A DNA stretch of 27,935 bases from a virus: the IMG/VR virus record IMGVR_UViG_3300032224_000728, positions 1 through 27,935 of that record; one strand, 5' to 3'. The notes under the pieces were generated by a model, which was given only the letters and a program-made list of their open reading frames with translations, did not search any database and was not told the origin of the DNA. Each line of letters opens with the position of its first letter. Within the stretch, counting starts at the first letter, position 1. Positions 27,484 through 27,935 of this stretch are shown one piece after another. The position numbers were made by a program, and so were the translations under genes.

Positions 27484-27935
27484 TTTGCCATATCGAGACA
27501 TGATCGCCACCTCTGCGCCAAGGGGTAAACCCTCAGCCCATGCAGGTGGCGTACACATCACACGTTCCAATCTTTCGGCCATTTCCTCTGGCCTATCGGT
27601 TTCCAACACGATCTCGTCATGCACATGCAACACCACGTCATCAAGCTGGCGCAGTGAGTGGCGCAACAGGTCATTGGCAATGGCTTGGGTGATATTCTCA
27701 CACGCCAGCCCTTTCCAAAGCCGCGCCCGTGGCCATTCTTTGGCATCTGCCGCCGGTTTCCAAGCCGCCTTGGCGTAGGTCACGCCATCAGGCTCGAGTT
27801 TGGCAAAGGGGTAGCAAAGCACACGTCCAGAGGGCAAAGCATACCAAAGATGCTGACCGTCATACATATAGGTAACCCGACCCACGCTGAACTCATGGCC
27901 TTTGTTTCGCATGGCGCGGGTGTAGGCTTCTTCTA
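27481..27935 (-). CDS. DNA polymerase, family A, C-terminal part (5' end outside window)
   Basis: The frame enters at the right edge (EEAYTRAMRNKGHEFSVGRV) and ends with TAA at 27481, giving about 150 C-terminal residues. The family A motif C is present as VVLHVHDEIVLETD, with the catalytic Asp in HDE. The preceding KGLACENITQAIANDLLRHS helix matches the finger/palm region of phage polymerases of the type with YDGQHLWYALPSGRVLCYPF. It should copy the phage genome. The in-window ATG at 27912 is internal: the frame is open upstream and the missing part would hold the exonuclease and motifs A and B. Confidence 0.9.
   Translation of the reverse strand, partial: EEAYTRAMRNKGHEFSVGRVTYMYDGQHLWYALPSGRVLCYPFAKLEPDGVTYAKAAWKPAADAKEWPRARLWKGLACENITQAIANDLLRHSLRQLDDVVLHVHDEIVLETDRPEEMAERLERVMCTPPAWAEGLPLGAEVAIMSRYGK

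Noticed and set aside
1-27935. Lysogeny functions (integrase, repressor, attachment site)
   Set aside because: None found by reading all plausible genes; the only DNA-binding candidates are the terminase small subunit and the 74-residue winged-helix-like protein. Such genes could lie outside the window.

Overview
The window reads as part of a tailed, short-tailed (podovirus-type) bacteriophage genome, or of a closely related prophage-like element. I see no chromosomal genes, tRNAs, rRNAs, integrase, transposase or CRISPR array. The virion genes follow the P22-type order: small and large terminase, portal, scaffold, P22-like coat protein, gp4-like and gp10-like head-completion proteins, gp7-like and larger ejection proteins. 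The small accessory proteins and fibre modules resemble those I associate with phages of freshwater Betaproteobacteria. That host guess is inference from family resemblance only.

Layout. (1) 1-22107, minus strand, is one dense late operon read right to left: terminases, three small Lys-rich proteins, portal, a ferritin-like protein, a small protein, scaffold, coat, two small virion proteins, head-tail connector proteins, a long fibre, a cupin, three ejection proteins, a cluster of small fibre or appendage proteins, and a holin-like gene with a partial gene at the left edge. Most junctions are ATGA, TAATG or other short overlaps. Three GC hairpins sit only around the coat and the two small virion proteins that follow it. 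(2) 22108-22949 is an AT-rich control region of about 840 bp. It holds a dense operator- or iteron-like array (a 16-bp perfect palindrome three times, a 33-bp tandem repeat, several half-sites), a 12-bp-stem hairpin and a second repeat family (TTTGTGGGTCAT). (3) 22950-25133, plus strand, is an early-type operon of small, mostly unrecognised genes, five of them joined by four consecutive ATGA overlaps and including two tiny membrane-peptide candidates. It ends in a strong intrinsic terminator. (4) 25177-27935, minus strand, is the replication module: a primase-helicase and the C-terminal part of a family A DNA polymerase that runs off the right edge.

How it fits together: the polymerase and primase-helicase copy the genome. 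The array at 22377-22800 is the best candidate for a replication origin and/or the transcription switch between the divergent early and late operons. The late operon then packages DNA (terminases, portal), builds the capsid (scaffold, coat), seals the head (gp4/gp10-like), loads ejection proteins and adds receptor-binding fibres. The least explained parts are the 22.4-22.8 kb array, the chain of micro-genes at 24.2-25.1 kb, and the duplicated tail appendage genes with conserved ends and divergent centres.
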